A DNA stretch of 59,286 nucleotides from an uncultured Eubacteriales bacterium (lineage in GTDB: Bacteria > Bacillota > Clostridia > TANB77 > CAG-508): positions 1-59,286 of the forward strand of contig CASFHP010000029.1 in the NCBI GenBank assembly GCA_949294555.1. Reading direction: 5' to 3'. Shown here in pieces: positions 27,746 through 37,760 of this stretch (position 1 is its first letter; each line of letters begins with the position of its first letter). The position numbers and the translations under genes were made by a program. The notes beneath the pieces were generated by a model. The model saw only the letters and a program-made list of their open reading frames with translations, ran no database searches and was not told the DNA's origin.

Positions 27746-29374
27746 TTATTTGAATCTTTTTCCTTTTTTTCTTTTTCTTGTTTTTTCCTCTTCATAGTCA
27801 TCATCATAATCGTAATTTTCATCTGTGTTATAGCCATTTAAGAATGCCTGTTTTGCTCTTTCTTTTTCTTGTAATTCTTTATCATCTATTGGATTATTTA
27901 AAAATCTAGGTTTTTGCAATGTTTCAGTTTCTTGCATATCATCATAATCTTGGACATTCTGTGTATCTTCATCGTGTTCTATATATGTAGCTTGATTTTC
28001 TTCCTCTGGAAATTGATTATTTTGTGTATCCACATTGTTATAATCATCATATTGGTCATTTGAATTATAATCATCATAATAGTCATCTTCATCATTAATT
28101 CCTGCAAATGGAACGCCTGAAAATTCTTCTGCATATACTCTATTTTTTCTACGCTTTATGATGATAATGATTACGATAATTAGAATTAATGCAATAATTC
28201 CTCCTGCTATTATAAACATTCTTCTTTGCTCTTCTTGCTGTCTTTGTTCCTCTTCTCTTGCTAAAGCTTCTTCATCAACCAATGATTTGTTTACTGTTAA
28301 CTGATATGTTGCTACATTGTTTCCTTCACTATCAGAAACTAAAATTGTTATAGTATTTTCTCCTTCTTTTAGTTCTTCATTTCCTAATGTTTCTACTGTA
28401 TAACTTGGGTCTGTTGCAACAGTTTGAATATCTAATGAAGTTGCCTCTCCAATATAGTCTACAGTATATTCATAGACATCTGATGAAAATGCTGGCTTTA
28501 ATTCCAAATCTTTGATTGTGATATTTGATAATCCATTTACAACTTCTGTGTTTTCTGTATTCTCTTCTGGTTGTTCTTCCGCATTCTCTTCTGTTCCTTC
28601 TCTCGTTACATTAATGGTATAGGTTTTTGTTGTTCCATTTTCTGCTGTTACCACTACATTTAAGGCATTTGCTCCATATTGAAGTGTTCTATTTCCCGTT
28701 CCTGATATCGTTGCTCCAGAATCTTGTGCTGTTGCATATACTTCTACACTTTCTACATCTTCTGGAACTGTTACATTATATGTTGTTGTTCCTGGTCTAA
28801 ATCCTGTAAAGTCATTTGGTCTAATTCCTAAATTACTTAAGTTAGCATTACTTGATTCTGTTTGTGTTGTAGATGTTCCAGTATTTCCAGATGTATTACT
28901 TCCTGATGATGAGCTATTTGATGATGAACTACCTGATGACGAACTTGATGAACCTGATGATGCACTTGTTGCTGTGATAGTTCCTCCTGTTGAACCTGTA
29001 TAAGGATCTGCTGTAGAAGAATCTGCCATATCTACTGCTGTTGCTGTAATTCTAATAGAACCTGCCCCATTAATTGTTGCAGTTACACTAGCTGAGCCAT
29101 TATCTACAAAGACACTGTTTTGAGATAATGTAGCATTTCCTGAAACACTTAAATCTGCTCTTCCAGATATTCCACTTCCTGTTACTGTAACAGTTACAGT
29201 ATCTCCAACATTTGCCGTTGATTGTGAGAAAGAAATAACTAATCCTGCTGCCTGTGATTTTGGCATTATTATTGTTACAATTGCTAAAATCAATAGCATA
29301 CATATTACACTTTTAGATTTGATTTTCATATACCCCTCCTGGTTTTCCTTAACAATTTTGTAGTTGTTTTTCAC
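27746..29374 (-). CDS. Surface protein with two cadherin-like beta-sandwich domains and a membrane anchor
   Basis: A 542-residue protein. A signal peptide (about residues 18-42) is followed by an Ig-like domain (VISFSQSTANVGDTVTVTVT) and a Ser/Gly/Thr linker. Two cadherin-like beta-sandwich (PF12733-type) domains come next, one with GTTTYNVTVPEDVESVEV and one with SSDVYEYTVDYIGEATSLDI. Then come a transmembrane helix near 390-410 and a long acidic Asp/Tyr-rich cytoplasmic tail ending in basic KKGKRFK. It is encoded four bases before the start-distal glucosaminidase gene, in one unit. Confidence 0.83.
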   Translation of the reverse strand: MKNNYKIVKENQEGYMKIKSKSVICMLLILAIVTIIMPKSQAAGLVISFSQSTANVGDTVTVTVTGSGISGRADLSVSGNATLSQNSVFVDNGSASVTATINGAGSIRITATAVDMADSSTADPYTGSTGGTITATSASSGSSSSSSGSSSSNSSSSGSNTSGNTGTSTTQTESSNANLSNLGIRPNDFTGFRPGTTTYNVTVPEDVESVEVYATAQDSGATISGTGNRTLQYGANALNVVVTAENGTTKTYTINVTREGTEENAEEQPEENTENTEVVNGLSNITIKDLELKPAFSSDVYEYTVDYIGEATSLDIQTVATDPSYTVETLGNEELKEGENTITILVSDSEGNNVATYQLTVNKSLVDEEALAREEEQRQQEEQRRMFIIAGGIIALILIIVIIIIIKRRKNRVYAEEFSGVPFAGINDEDDYYDDYNSNDQYDDYNNVDTQNNQFPEEENQATYIEHDEDTQNVQDYDDMQETETLQKPRFLNNPIDDKELQEKERAKQAFLNGYNTDENYDYDDDYEEEKTRKRKKGKRFK

Positions 29375-29378
29375 TTAA

Positions 29379-30929
29379 CTAAAATGAAGTAATACTTCCC
29401 ATAATGTAATTTTTTACAAGAACATAGTCACTTGCACTAATTGTTCCATCCTTGTTTACATCTGCTGCACTTTGTGCTACACCACTTAATATATTTGTTC
29501 CCATGATATGATTTTTAATTAATACATAATCACTTGCCGTTATTCCTCCATCATTATTGACATCTCCTAAGTTGTAACTTGTGTCACTATTGCCTCCACC
29601 TGTGTTGATATCACTATTACCCATATCTCCATTATTTGTTGAATTATCTGTATCTCCACTATTACTTCCATCATCACCTAATGGTAACAAATATAGTTTA
29701 TATTCTGACTCATAGTCATACGTTTCTCTTGCAACATATCCTTCTTGTCCATTAGACCTTCTAATTTTATCCCAATAGGTTCCTGCTACTTTTGATGTTG
29801 CTTTTTCAATCCTTGTTACAATCTCTCCGCTAAGAACACCACCTATTTTTGAACCATTTGGTGCATCTCTTAAATTCAATCCTGTTGTTGAGTTTACTTT
29901 TACGATATCTCCTGATACAGTTGCATTGCTATCTCCATTTGGTCTGCTACATGCTGTACTTGGCATATTTTTGTATAATGGAATAATAAATGTATGTGAT
30001 GAACTAATAGAGTTTGTACTTGAATATGTATTTCTTAGTGTTGTCCCTTCGCTTTGTGCTGCCATCAAATTTTGCATATATTGATGCCAATATAACCCAT
30101 TAGATGAATTGTCTACATCGAATTTTTGTAAATATAATGTATTTTGTCCTTTATTAATATAACTACTTGCTATAAAATTAATTCCACCTGTAATAGCTTT
30201 TTCTAAAGTATCCCATCCTTGATTTCTAGCATAATTAATAGCATTTTCAATAACTTCTGCATCAGAATTTCCTGTTGCACCTATATTAAATGGATTGTAA
30301 TATCCACTTGCTCCTGAAGATGTTGCAGAACCATCTCTGCCTTGTTCTTGTATTAATCTTGCAATGATATAATATGGATTAATGCCTGTTGCATTTGCAG
30401 AATTGGCAATTTCATTAGCATGTCCTGCTAAAAATGTAGCATTTATCATTGTATTTATAGCATTCATGTCACAACCATTTAATGTTAATTCTTCAAATTG
30501 GAAAATATCTGATGAATTTAATGAATTTCTTGGGTCCATCATATATTCTATAGCCTCTTGTGAAGCACATCTCCAACTACCATTTGAATAAGAACAAATT
30601 GGGCAAATCCATGCACCTTGATAATTACTTGTCGCTTGTATCATATTTCTTGGTCCTGAATTATGTCCTGTATATTCATTTGCTATAACATCGCTCCATT
30701 CCAAATCTGTATAAAGCACTTTAAATGTCCAATTTGGATATTGGGCTTGTAAACTTTTTATTTTTTCTTTAAATCCTGGATATAATGACTCATCAATTCC
30801 GTCAATGTCTGAACTAATGCTTTGTGAAACAGCATATGTTTTGTTGTTTAATAACGATATTAAACTATATGCTATTAATGTTAAAATTAATACAATTGAA
30901 ATAAATTTTATTATTCCTAATTTTCTCAT
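29379..30929 (-). CDS. Secreted glucosaminidase with SH3b and dockerin-like repeats
   Basis: A 516-residue protein with a signal peptide (residues 1-33). The glucosaminidase domain (about 60-330) carries NPYYIIARLIQEQGRDG, YYNPFNIGATGNSDAEVI and GQNTLYLQKFDV. A bacterial SH3 domain (about 340-410) holds STTGLNLRDAPNGSKI. At the C-terminus are two dockerin-type calcium loops: GDVNNDGGITASDYVLIKN and ADVNKDGTISASDYVLVKN. It should cut peptidoglycan. The dockerin pair is unusual on a wall hydrolase and implies docking to a cohesin-like partner. Confidence 0.87.
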   Translation of the reverse strand: MRKLGIIKFISIVLILTLIAYSLISLLNNKTYAVSQSISSDIDGIDESLYPGFKEKIKSLQAQYPNWTFKVLYTDLEWSDVIANEYTGHNSGPRNMIQATSNYQGAWICPICSYSNGSWRCASQEAIEYMMDPRNSLNSSDIFQFEELTLNGCDMNAINTMINATFLAGHANEIANSANATGINPYYIIARLIQEQGRDGSATSSGASGYYNPFNIGATGNSDAEVIENAINYARNQGWDTLEKAITGGINFIASSYINKGQNTLYLQKFDVDNSSNGLYWHQYMQNLMAAQSEGTTLRNTYSSTNSISSSHTFIIPLYKNMPSTACSRPNGDSNATVSGDIVKVNSTTGLNLRDAPNGSKIGGVLSGEIVTRIEKATSKVAGTYWDKIRRSNGQEGYVARETYDYESEYKLYLLPLGDDGSNSGDTDNSTNNGDMGNSDINTGGGNSDTSYNLGDVNNDGGITASDYVLIKNHIMGTNILSGVAQSAADVNKDGTISASDYVLVKNYIMGSITSF

Positions 30930-31141
30930 TGTTTTTCTCCTTCTAAATTCTTTGGTTTATCTATATTGTTAACTTTTTACATTTTTGTATATTTTTTGAC
31001 ATTATCATTATATCATTAGCACTTTTTTTAGTCAAGAAATTGCCCTTTTATTTTCTTTTTACTATAAAAAAGGTTAGAAATTGCCAATTGCCCGATTGCA
31101 TAAAGGTAAGGTTTACAGTTTTTTAATATTTTTGTAAATTC

Positions 31142-31316
31142 AAAAGTCATATTATAATATTTTATGAAATTAAATGTGCTAGTGAAAGAATATTACAAAT
31201 TCTTACATTATCAAGTAGGAGAATCTCAGACTTGCTGTGAGAGGTGCCTGCTTTATATAAGAGCTGTAATCCTTACTTGCTATGCTGTCAAGCCATTTGG
31301 GCAATTTTTAACCTTA
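31142..31316 (+). ncRNA. Structured RNA candidate, member 2
   Basis: 116 bases (31142-31257) differ at only about four positions from the core of member 1 (10505-10620), then diverge. The outer stem is unrelated: AAGGTTAGAAATTGCC (near 31070) pairs with GGCAATTTTTAACCTT (near 31301-31316), which also overlaps the last codons of rseP. A TATAAT-like box lies at about 31151-31156. The remaining part of 30930-31313 is AT-rich with no reading frame. Confidence 0.65.
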
Positions 31317-32565
31317 AAATAATCGTAATATATCATTGTAAGAAACATAAATTGATAACGCAATTAATATGGAAAACCCTAGCAATTGTATATTGACTTC
31401 ATTTTCTGGTTTCATTGGTTTTCTTCTAATAGCTTCTATAAGTAAAATTAAGATTTTTCCTCCATCTAGTGCTGGAATTGGTAATAAATTTGTAACCCCT
31501 AATGAAATAGATATTAATGCCATTAAAGATATAAATTCTCTAATTCCATTTGTTTGTGATACCATTTCTCCAATTCCAATTGGTCCTGTCATTTGGTCTA
31601 CGCCAACTCTTCCAGTAAATAGTTGTTTTACATTGTCAACAATAGAAACGATAAATTCTTTTGTTTCAACCAATCCATAAAAGCATCTATTTCCAAGTGT
31701 GTCTGGTGCCAATTTCATGTTGACACCTAAATAATAGGTTGATACATAATCTGGTGTAAATTCTATATTTATTTCTTCATTTCCTCTTTGAACTGTTAAT
31801 AGGATAGTTCCTAGCCCTTGTTGTTGCAATACTTCTACTATTTTGTTTGTATCGCCATTGGTTTCCTCATTATTGATTTTTGTGATAACATCATTTGCTT
31901 GTATGCCTTGTCTTTCACTGCTACTACCTTTTTCTACCATGATAACTTGACATTTTTCATCTAAATACATTCCAGTTACTTTTGATTGCACTTCTGTAGG
32001 TGTTATTGTCAATTCTAATGTTTCTCCATTTCTATCAATGGTTACAGCTATTTCTTCTCCATTTGCTTGGTCCATAATATCATCTAAATCATATTTATTA
32101 TTAACCGTTTCTCCATTTAATTTTATGATTTTATCTCCACTTTGAATTCCTACTTGTTCTGCTGCATATCCTGGAATAGTAGAATCTACTTCATTAGAAA
32201 TGTACACACCTGATGTTGCCATTAGGATAAAGTACACAATAATGGCAAACAAAATATTGACAATCGCTCCTGCTGCACATATCGCAATTCTTTTTGGGAT
32301 ACTCGCTTTTGAGAATGACCTATCATCTTCTGATGCTTCATCTTCTCCTTCCATACTAACATATCCACCGCAATGGAATTGCCCTTAGCGAATATTTTGT
32401 TTCTTTTCCTTGTTTGTTCCAAATCCCTGGTCCAAAACCAATAGAAAATTCATTTACTTTGACATTACAAAGTTTGGCCACTATAAAGTGACCAAGTTCA
32501 TGTATGATTATCAAAAATCCCAATAATATGATTATTTTTATAGCTGTTATAATAAAAGTTATCAA
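31314..32565 (-). CDS. rseP: Site-2 metalloprotease RseP, read through a +1 frameshift at CGG (32368-32370)
   Basis: With the C skipped the product is about 416 residues. The N-terminal membrane helix carries HELGHF (zinc ligands). One or two PDZ domains with SGDKIIKLNGE follow, and the distal helix NLLPIPALDGGKI provides the third ligand. The highly conserved YSLRAIPLGGYVSMEGEDE is broken: codons CCA TTG C GGT GGA TAT. Without the shift the product stops after 69 residues. It cleaves transmembrane anti-sigma factors or signal peptides. It follows cdsA; dxr, which usually lies between, is absent. Confidence 0.88.
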
Positions 32566-32589
32566 ATTTTCCTCCTTGCAAATTTGTTT

Positions 32590-33399
32590 TTAAATAAACA
32601 TAAATAATACATAGGCAAATGGTGCTAAAAATATCAAACTGTCTATTCTGTCTAGCATGCCTCCATGTCCTGGAATTAAGTTACTATAATCTTTTATATC
32701 CACATATCGTTTAATACTAGAAGCTGCAAAATCTCCTACTTGCCCAATTAAACTTAATATTAAACCAATAATGCCAATTGCTATATATGAATATTCCATT
32801 CCCCAGAAAGTATTTGCAATATATGTATAGGCTAGCATAAGGATTATACCCCCTATAGTTCCTGCTATACATCCTTCTATCGATTTATTAGGACTGATTT
32901 TACTAAATTTGTGTTTTCCAAAGTGTTTTCCAATGAAATAGGCAAAAATATCTGTTCCCCATGCGGCAATAATTGCATACCAAATAAGAATATTACCATT
33001 TTCCATTCCGTTGATTTTAGCAAAAAACATAATTAACATTACAACATATAAAATTCCGAAAAGTGTATAGGCTATATCTTTAAAACTGGTTTTCATCTCT
33101 GTTACAATAACCTGTATAAATGATATTAACAATAATACTGGAATAGCTAAAATAGAAGCTGTTACTAAATAATTTTCTGGAATGATATGTATTAGTGCAA
33201 TACTCACACAACTAAGATAGCCCAGCCATCTTACTGGCTTGGCAATTTTTGAAATTGCATTAAAATATTCATCCATTGCTAAGATTGCAATGATTGTTAA
33301 AGCAACATCTACTACATATACATTTCCAATGATTAATACGATTACAACTAGCGGAAATCCTAATAATCCTGATGTGATTCTTTTTATATCCATATCCAA
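32590..33399 (-). CDS. cdsA: Phosphatidate cytidylyltransferase (CDP-diglyceride synthase)
   Basis: A 269-residue multipass membrane protein. The C-terminal signature of CDP-diglyceride synthases is clear: WGTDIFAYFIGKHFGKHKF, SPNKSIEGCIAG and VGDFAASSIKR, ending with PGHGGMLDRIDSLIF, which contains the metal-binding Asp. It makes CDP-diacylglycerol for phospholipid synthesis. It sits directly after uppS and before rseP, as in most Firmicutes. About eight transmembrane segments are visible. Confidence 0.95.
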   Translation of the reverse strand: MDMDIKRITSGLLGFPLVVIVLIIGNVYVVDVALTIIAILAMDEYFNAISKIAKPVRWLGYLSCVSIALIHIIPENYLVTASILAIPVLLLISFIQVIVTEMKTSFKDIAYTLFGILYVVMLIMFFAKINGMENGNILIWYAIIAAWGTDIFAYFIGKHFGKHKFSKISPNKSIEGCIAGTIGGIILMLAYTYIANTFWGMEYSYIAIGIIGLILSLIGQVGDFAASSIKRYVDIKDYSNLIPGHGGMLDRIDSLIFLAPFAYVLFMFI

Positions 33400-33461
33400 C
33401 TCCTCTTCTTTTCTTTTTGTTATATGGGAAATTGTTTTATCTGCATAACAAAAATAGTATT

Positions 33462-34172
33462 TTAATTTGCTCCAAATTTTCTGATTCTTTTTTGATATTC
33501 TATAATAGCATTATCTAAATCTTCTTCTGTAAAATCTGGCCAATTTTTATCAATAAATAAAAATTCAGTATATACCAATTGCCATGGTAAGAAATTACTC
33601 AATCGTAATTCCCCACTTGTTCTAATTAACAAATCTGGGTCTGGCTGATCTTTTGTATATAAATTGTTTGAAACCATTTCTTCTGAAATGTCATCAATAT
33701 CAATTTTTCCATCTTTTACGTCTTTTGCAATTTGTTTGATTGCTTTTATGATTTCATCTCTTCCACCATAATTTAAAGCAATATTAAACGTAACGCCTGT
33801 GTTATCTTTTGTTCTTTCCATACAATTTTGAATACTTTTTTGCATTCCTTGTGATAAAGCTGTAATATCTCCTAATATTTTTACACGTATATTTTCTGTA
33901 TCTGCACGTTTTGCATAATCATCTAAATAACTTTGTAATAACATCATTAAAGCTTTTACTTCATCTTCTGCTCTTTTCCAATTTTCTGTAGAAAATGCAT
34001 AAACCGTTATGTATTCTAGCCCAATTTTATTGGCATATCTAACGATTTTCTCTAGTGTTTTGGCACCTTCTTTGTGTCCAAAACTTGCATTTTTTCCTTG
34101 TGTTTTTGCCCATCTTCTGTTTCCATCCATGATAATGGCAATATGTCTTGGCATATGATTTTTATCAAACAT
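33462..34172 (-). CDS. uppS: Undecaprenyl diphosphate synthase (cis-prenyltransferase)
   Basis: A 236-residue cis-prenyltransferase making the C55 lipid carrier for cell wall synthesis. Signatures present are HIAIIMDGNRRWAK with the catalytic Asp, GHKEGAKTL, YAFSTENWKR and DLLIRTSGELRLSNFLPWQ. The length is normal. It follows the polyprenyl synthetase gene by 15 bases, so precursor (farnesyl diphosphate) and carrier synthesis are encoded side by side. Confidence 0.97.
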   Translation of the reverse strand: MFDKNHMPRHIAIIMDGNRRWAKTQGKNASFGHKEGAKTLEKIVRYANKIGLEYITVYAFSTENWKRAEDEVKALMMLLQSYLDDYAKRADTENIRVKILGDITALSQGMQKSIQNCMERTKDNTGVTFNIALNYGGRDEIIKAIKQIAKDVKDGKIDIDDISEEMVSNNLYTKDQPDPDLLIRTSGELRLSNFLPWQLVYTEFLFIDKNWPDFTEEDLDNAIIEYQKRIRKFGAN

Positions 34173-34187
34173 GTTTTATTCTCCCTC

Positions 34188-35075
34188 TTATTTATTACGT
34201 TTTTCTATATAGTTTGCTAATTCTATTAAGAATTCTGCTTTTTCTCCATATGGTTTTAATTCTTCTATTGTTTCTTTTGTTAATCTTGCTAATTTTTCTT
34301 TTGCTTCATCTAAGCCATATTTAGAAACATATGTACATTTTCCTAGCTTTTTATCATTTCCTACTGGCTTTCCTAAGATTTCTTCATTTCCCTCTTCTGA
34401 TAATATATCATCTTTAATTTGAAATGCCAATCCAATTTTTTCTGCATAAGAAGTTAGTCTATCTAAATCCTCTTTAGCACTTTCAGCTAATATCGCTCCC
34501 ATTCTAACACATAAAGTTAATAAAGCTCCTGTTTTATTTTTATGAATATAGTCTAAATAGTCTTCTGAAATTGGTTTTCCTTCAAATTCTGTATCCACAA
34601 ATTCGCCAGCAATCATTCTATCAACTGCTTTTGAAAATTCCTGAAATACAGCTATCTTTTTAGCTAATTCTTCTTTTTTTGTATTTTGTAATGTATTGCT
34701 AATTACGATATATGCTTGATTTAACAATCCATCTCCTGCAAGTATGGCTGTTGCTTCATTAAATTGTTTATGATTGGTTGGTTTACCATGCCTAAAATCG
34801 TCATTATCAATTCCTGGTAAATCGTCATGGATTAAAGAAAAATTGTGTACCATTTCAATTGCTACTGCAAATGGCATACAGGTTTCAATATCTGTACGAA
34901 ATAATCTATAGGTTGCTAATACCAAAATAGGTCTTAGACGCTTTCCTCCTGCCATTAGGCTATATTCCATAGATTGGTTCAAAATTTCTTCTGGACATTG
35001 TTCTTTTCTAAGGTATTTTTCTAGTTCACAATTTATGGTTTCTTGATATTTTTTCAATTCTTCTTTAAAATCCAT
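34188..35075 (-). CDS. ispA: Farnesyl/geranyl diphosphate synthase (trans-prenyltransferase)
   Basis: A 295-residue all-helical prenyl synthase. The first Asp-rich motif is DDLPGIDNDDFRHGKPT and the second is DDILSEEGNEE, the latter less canonical than DDILD. GGKRLRP and the Phe-X-X chain-length region (HNFSLIHDDLP) fit short-chain synthases making farnesyl diphosphate for UppS. Its location between frr and uppS is unusual, since this gene normally lies with xseA/xseB-dxs. Its product feeds the next gene. Confidence 0.92.
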   Translation of the reverse strand: MDFKEELKKYQETINCELEKYLRKEQCPEEILNQSMEYSLMAGGKRLRPILVLATYRLFRTDIETCMPFAVAIEMVHNFSLIHDDLPGIDNDDFRHGKPTNHKQFNEATAILAGDGLLNQAYIVISNTLQNTKKEELAKKIAVFQEFSKAVDRMIAGEFVDTEFEGKPISEDYLDYIHKNKTGALLTLCVRMGAILAESAKEDLDRLTSYAEKIGLAFQIKDDILSEEGNEEILGKPVGNDKKLGKCTYVSKYGLDEAKEKLARLTKETIEELKPYGEKAEFLIELANYIEKRNK

Positions 35076-35161
35076 CTTTTTTTAACCTTTCTGTTTTTGC
35101 AAGTTTAAATGATTTATTTATCAATAAATTTTGTGATTATACTTTTTCTTTATCGACTTTT

Positions 35162-35710
35162 TTAAACACTCATAATTTCTTTTTCTTTTTTTGCTAATAT
35201 TTCATCAATTTCTTCAACATGTTTATCTGTTATCTTTTGGATTTCATTTTCTGCTTGTTTTAATTCATCTTCTGTCATGGTTCCTTCTTTTTGCTCTGCT
35301 TTTGCTTCTTCTATACCATCTCTTCTGATAGCTCTTACTGCAACTTTTGCTTCTTCTGCCATTTTTTTGATATCTTTTACCAATTCTTTTCTTCTCTCTT
35401 CATTTAATTCAGGAAAAGCTAGTCTTATGACTTTTCCGTCATTATTTGGATTAATTCCAATATCTGATGCTAAAATTGCTTTTTCAATTTCTTTTAATAC
35501 ACTCATATCCCATGGTTGAATAACAATTAGTCTAGCTTCTGGAACAGAAATTCCAGCCACTTGATTAATTGGTGTTGGTGTTCCATAATAGTCGATTTTT
35601 ACTTTATTTAGTATCGCTGGATTTGCTCTTCCTGCTCTTACTTCTGCTAATTTTTCTGAAAAATTATTAATGGTTTTTCCCATTCTTTCTTTTAAATCTT
35701 CGTAATTCAT
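35162..35710 (-). CDS. frr: Ribosome recycling factor
   Basis: A 182-residue protein with the family features ERMGKTINNFSEKLAEVRAGRANP, YYGTPTPINQVA, IQPWD and the C-terminal helix pair ending in EIQKITDKHVEEIDEILAKKEKEIM. It works with EF-G to split post-termination ribosomes. It lies 15 bases after pyrH, which is the standard order. Confidence 0.97.
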   Translation of the reverse strand: MNYEDLKERMGKTINNFSEKLAEVRAGRANPAILNKVKIDYYGTPTPINQVAGISVPEARLIVIQPWDMSVLKEIEKAILASDIGINPNNDGKVIRLAFPELNEERRKELVKDIKKMAEEAKVAVRAIRRDGIEEAKAEQKEGTMTEDELKQAENEIQKITDKHVEEIDEILAKKEKEIMSV

Positions 35711-35725
35711 AATTATCTTCCTCCT

Positions 35726-36442
35726 CTAACTTACAATGGTTCCTATTTTTTCACCTTTTACTGCTTTAACAATATTGTCTGGGTCTGCTATTCCAAATAC
35801 CAGTAATGGTATATTATTATCTCTACACATAGCAGTTGCTGTTGAGTCCATTACTTTTAAATCTTTATTTAAAACATCTAAATATGATATTTCTTCAAAT
35901 CTAATTGCGTCTGGTTGAACTTTTGGGTCAGCTGAATATACAGCGTCTATTGCTTTTCCTAAAAGAATAATATCTGCTTTGATTTCTGTTGCTCTCAATA
36001 CTGCTGCTGTATCTGTTGTAAAATATGGATGTCCTGTACCACAAGCAAATATAACAACTCTTCCTCTAGATAAATGTTTTTCTGCTTTTCTTTGTATAAA
36101 TGGTTCTGCAATTTCTCTCATTTCAATAGCTGTTTGTACTCTTGAATGAATGCCTCTTGCTTCTAATGCGTCTTGTAATGCTAGACCATTCATCGCAGTT
36201 GCTAGCATTCCCATATAGTCTGCTGTTGTTCTTTCCATTTGATGTCCATTTCTTCCTCTCCAGAAGTTTCCACCTCCAACAACAATAGCTACTTGTACGC
36301 CCATTTCTACTACTTCTTTGATTTTGTCACATATAGCGCCTACTGTTTTTGCGTCTACTCCTGTCTTTTGTTCTCCTGCTAATGCTTCTCCACTTAGTTT
36401 TAATAGTACTCTTTTATATTTTGCCTCTGACAATTTTTCCAC
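35726..36442 (-). CDS. pyrH: Uridylate kinase
   Basis: A 238-residue UMP kinase of the amino-acid-kinase fold. Present are [28 protein letters not shown], the UMP-binding [17 protein letters not shown], and the [18 protein letters not shown] catalytic segment. It phosphorylates UMP to UDP. The 283-base spacer upstream (towards tsf) carries a long palindrome. Confidence 0.97.
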   Translation of the reverse strand: MEKLSEAKYKRVLLKLSGEALAGEQKTGVDAKTVGAICDKIKEVVEMGVQVAIVVGGGNFWRGRNGHQMERTTADYMGMLATAMNGLALQDALEARGIHSRVQTAIEMREIAEPFIQRKAEKHLSRGRVVIFACGTGHPYFTTDTAAVLRATEIKADIILLGKAIDAVYSADPKVQPDAIRFEEISYLDVLNKDLKVMDSTATAMCRDNNIPLLVFGIADPDNIVKAVKGEKIGTIVS

Positions 36443-36540
36443 TCTCCTATCTATATTCTTATCAGAGATATTCTATCATATATTTTAAAAAAATACAGTA
36501 TTTTTACTAAATTTATTAATTTTTTCTTAAATTTGGTCTG

Positions 36541-36674
36541 TTAGGGACGTGCCAAAATGGACAAAAAATGATGACTTTGGGGACGGAGCAAAAAATCATC
36601 ATTTCTATAAAGATTTTTATAAAACTTTTTATAGAATAAATGATGATTTTTTGCTCCGTCCCCAAAGTCATCAT
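36541..36674. repeat. Perfect 37-bp inverted-repeat hairpin (REP-like) in the tsf-pyrH spacer
   Basis: Arms 36568-36604 and 36638-36674 are exact reverse complements, including GGGGACGGAGCAAAAAATCA. The loop itself pairs CTATAAA with TTTATAG. To the left is GGGACGTGCCAAAATGGACA, shared with the element at 4900-5036. Reading frames over it are artefacts. Confidence 0.85.
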
Positions 36675-36725
36675 GAATGAAAAAAACAGAGAGCTTTTTG
36701 GCCTTCTGTTCTTTTTCATTCATTT

Positions 36726-37604
36726 TTATTTTAATTGATTCATAACTTCTTCTGCGAAGTTTTCTTCTTTTTTCTCAATTCCTTCGCCTTTTTCAAATCT
36801 TGCAAATTCTACTACTTCAGCGTCTTTTTGTTTTAATAATTCAGATACTTTCATATTTGAATCTTTAACAAATACTTGGTCTACTAAGCAAATTTCTTCA
36901 AAGAATTTTCTAATTCTTCCTTGTACAATTTTTTCTGCAATTGCTTCTGGTTTTCCTTCATTCATTGTTTGTACTTTTAAGATTTCTTTTTCTTTTTCAA
37001 CTCTTTCTGCTGGAACTGCTTGTTCATTTAAGTATTCTGGTCTAGCTGCTGCAATTTGCATGCAAAGGTCTTTTGCTACTTCTTTATCACCTTTTGCCAT
37101 ATTGATTAATACAGCAATTTTTCCATCTCCATGAATGTATGATTCTAATAATCCTTTTGATTCAAATCTTGCAAATCTTCTGATACTTAAATTTTCACCA
37201 ATTGTAGCAATTTTTCCTACTAATGCTTCATTAACTGTTTTTCCAGCTTCAAATGTAGCTTCTTGATTTAATAAATCTTCTACATCTTTTGGATTTTTTT
37301 CAACAACTTGTTTTGCTACATTCATAACAAATGTTTTGAATTCTTCGTTTTTAGCAACAAAGTCTGTTTCTGAATTTACTTCTACGATTGCTCCTACTTT
37401 TCCATCTTCTGAAATATATGCTTCTACTAATCCTTCAGCTGCAACTCTTCCTGATTTTTTAGCAGCTTTTGCAATTCCTCTTTCTCTTAATAATTCGATT
37501 GCTTTTTCCATATCTCCATCAGTTTCTGTTAACACTTTTTTGCAATCCATCATTCCTGCACCTGTTTTTTCTCTTAACTCTTTTACTAAACTAGCTGTTA
37601 CCAT
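36726..37604 (-). CDS. tsf: Elongation factor Ts
   Basis: A 292-residue nucleotide-exchange factor for EF-Tu. The N-terminal UBA-like domain reads LVKELREKTGAGMMDCKKVL, followed by EAYISEDGKVGAIVEVNSET, the EF-Tu-contacting TDFVAKNEEF, and the paired core repeats. The start ATG is supported by AGGAGG. It is the second gene of the rpsB-tsf unit. Confidence 0.97.
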   Translation of the reverse strand: MVTASLVKELREKTGAGMMDCKKVLTETDGDMEKAIELLRERGIAKAAKKSGRVAAEGLVEAYISEDGKVGAIVEVNSETDFVAKNEEFKTFVMNVAKQVVEKNPKDVEDLLNQEATFEAGKTVNEALVGKIATIGENLSIRRFARFESKGLLESYIHGDGKIAVLINMAKGDKEVAKDLCMQIAAARPEYLNEQAVPAERVEKEKEILKVQTMNEGKPEAIAEKIVQGRIRKFFEEICLVDQVFVKDSNMKVSELLKQKDAEVVEFARFEKGEGIEKKEENFAEEVMNQLK

Positions 37605-37624
37605 TATAAATTCCTCCTTTTATA

Positions 37625-37745
37625 TATAATAGAAAATTGCTTTGCAATTTTTCTGTTCAATATTATTTTTTATCGAATATGTTTCTATTCGATAAAAGAG
37701 TAGAGCAGAAAAGCCCCACTCTTCTTTTATCGCATAAAGTCAAAC
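37625..37745 (-). other. Structured rpsB-tsf spacer
   Basis: Between rpsB and tsf lie two stacked hairpins: AATTGCTTTGCAATT and TTATCGAATA...TATTCGATAA. An AGTGGGGC/GCCCCACT-type partial pair follows near 37695-37725. No gene is present. The arrangement could attenuate tsf or protect the mRNA. Confidence 0.45.
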
Positions 37746-37760
37746 TTTTTTAATATTTTC

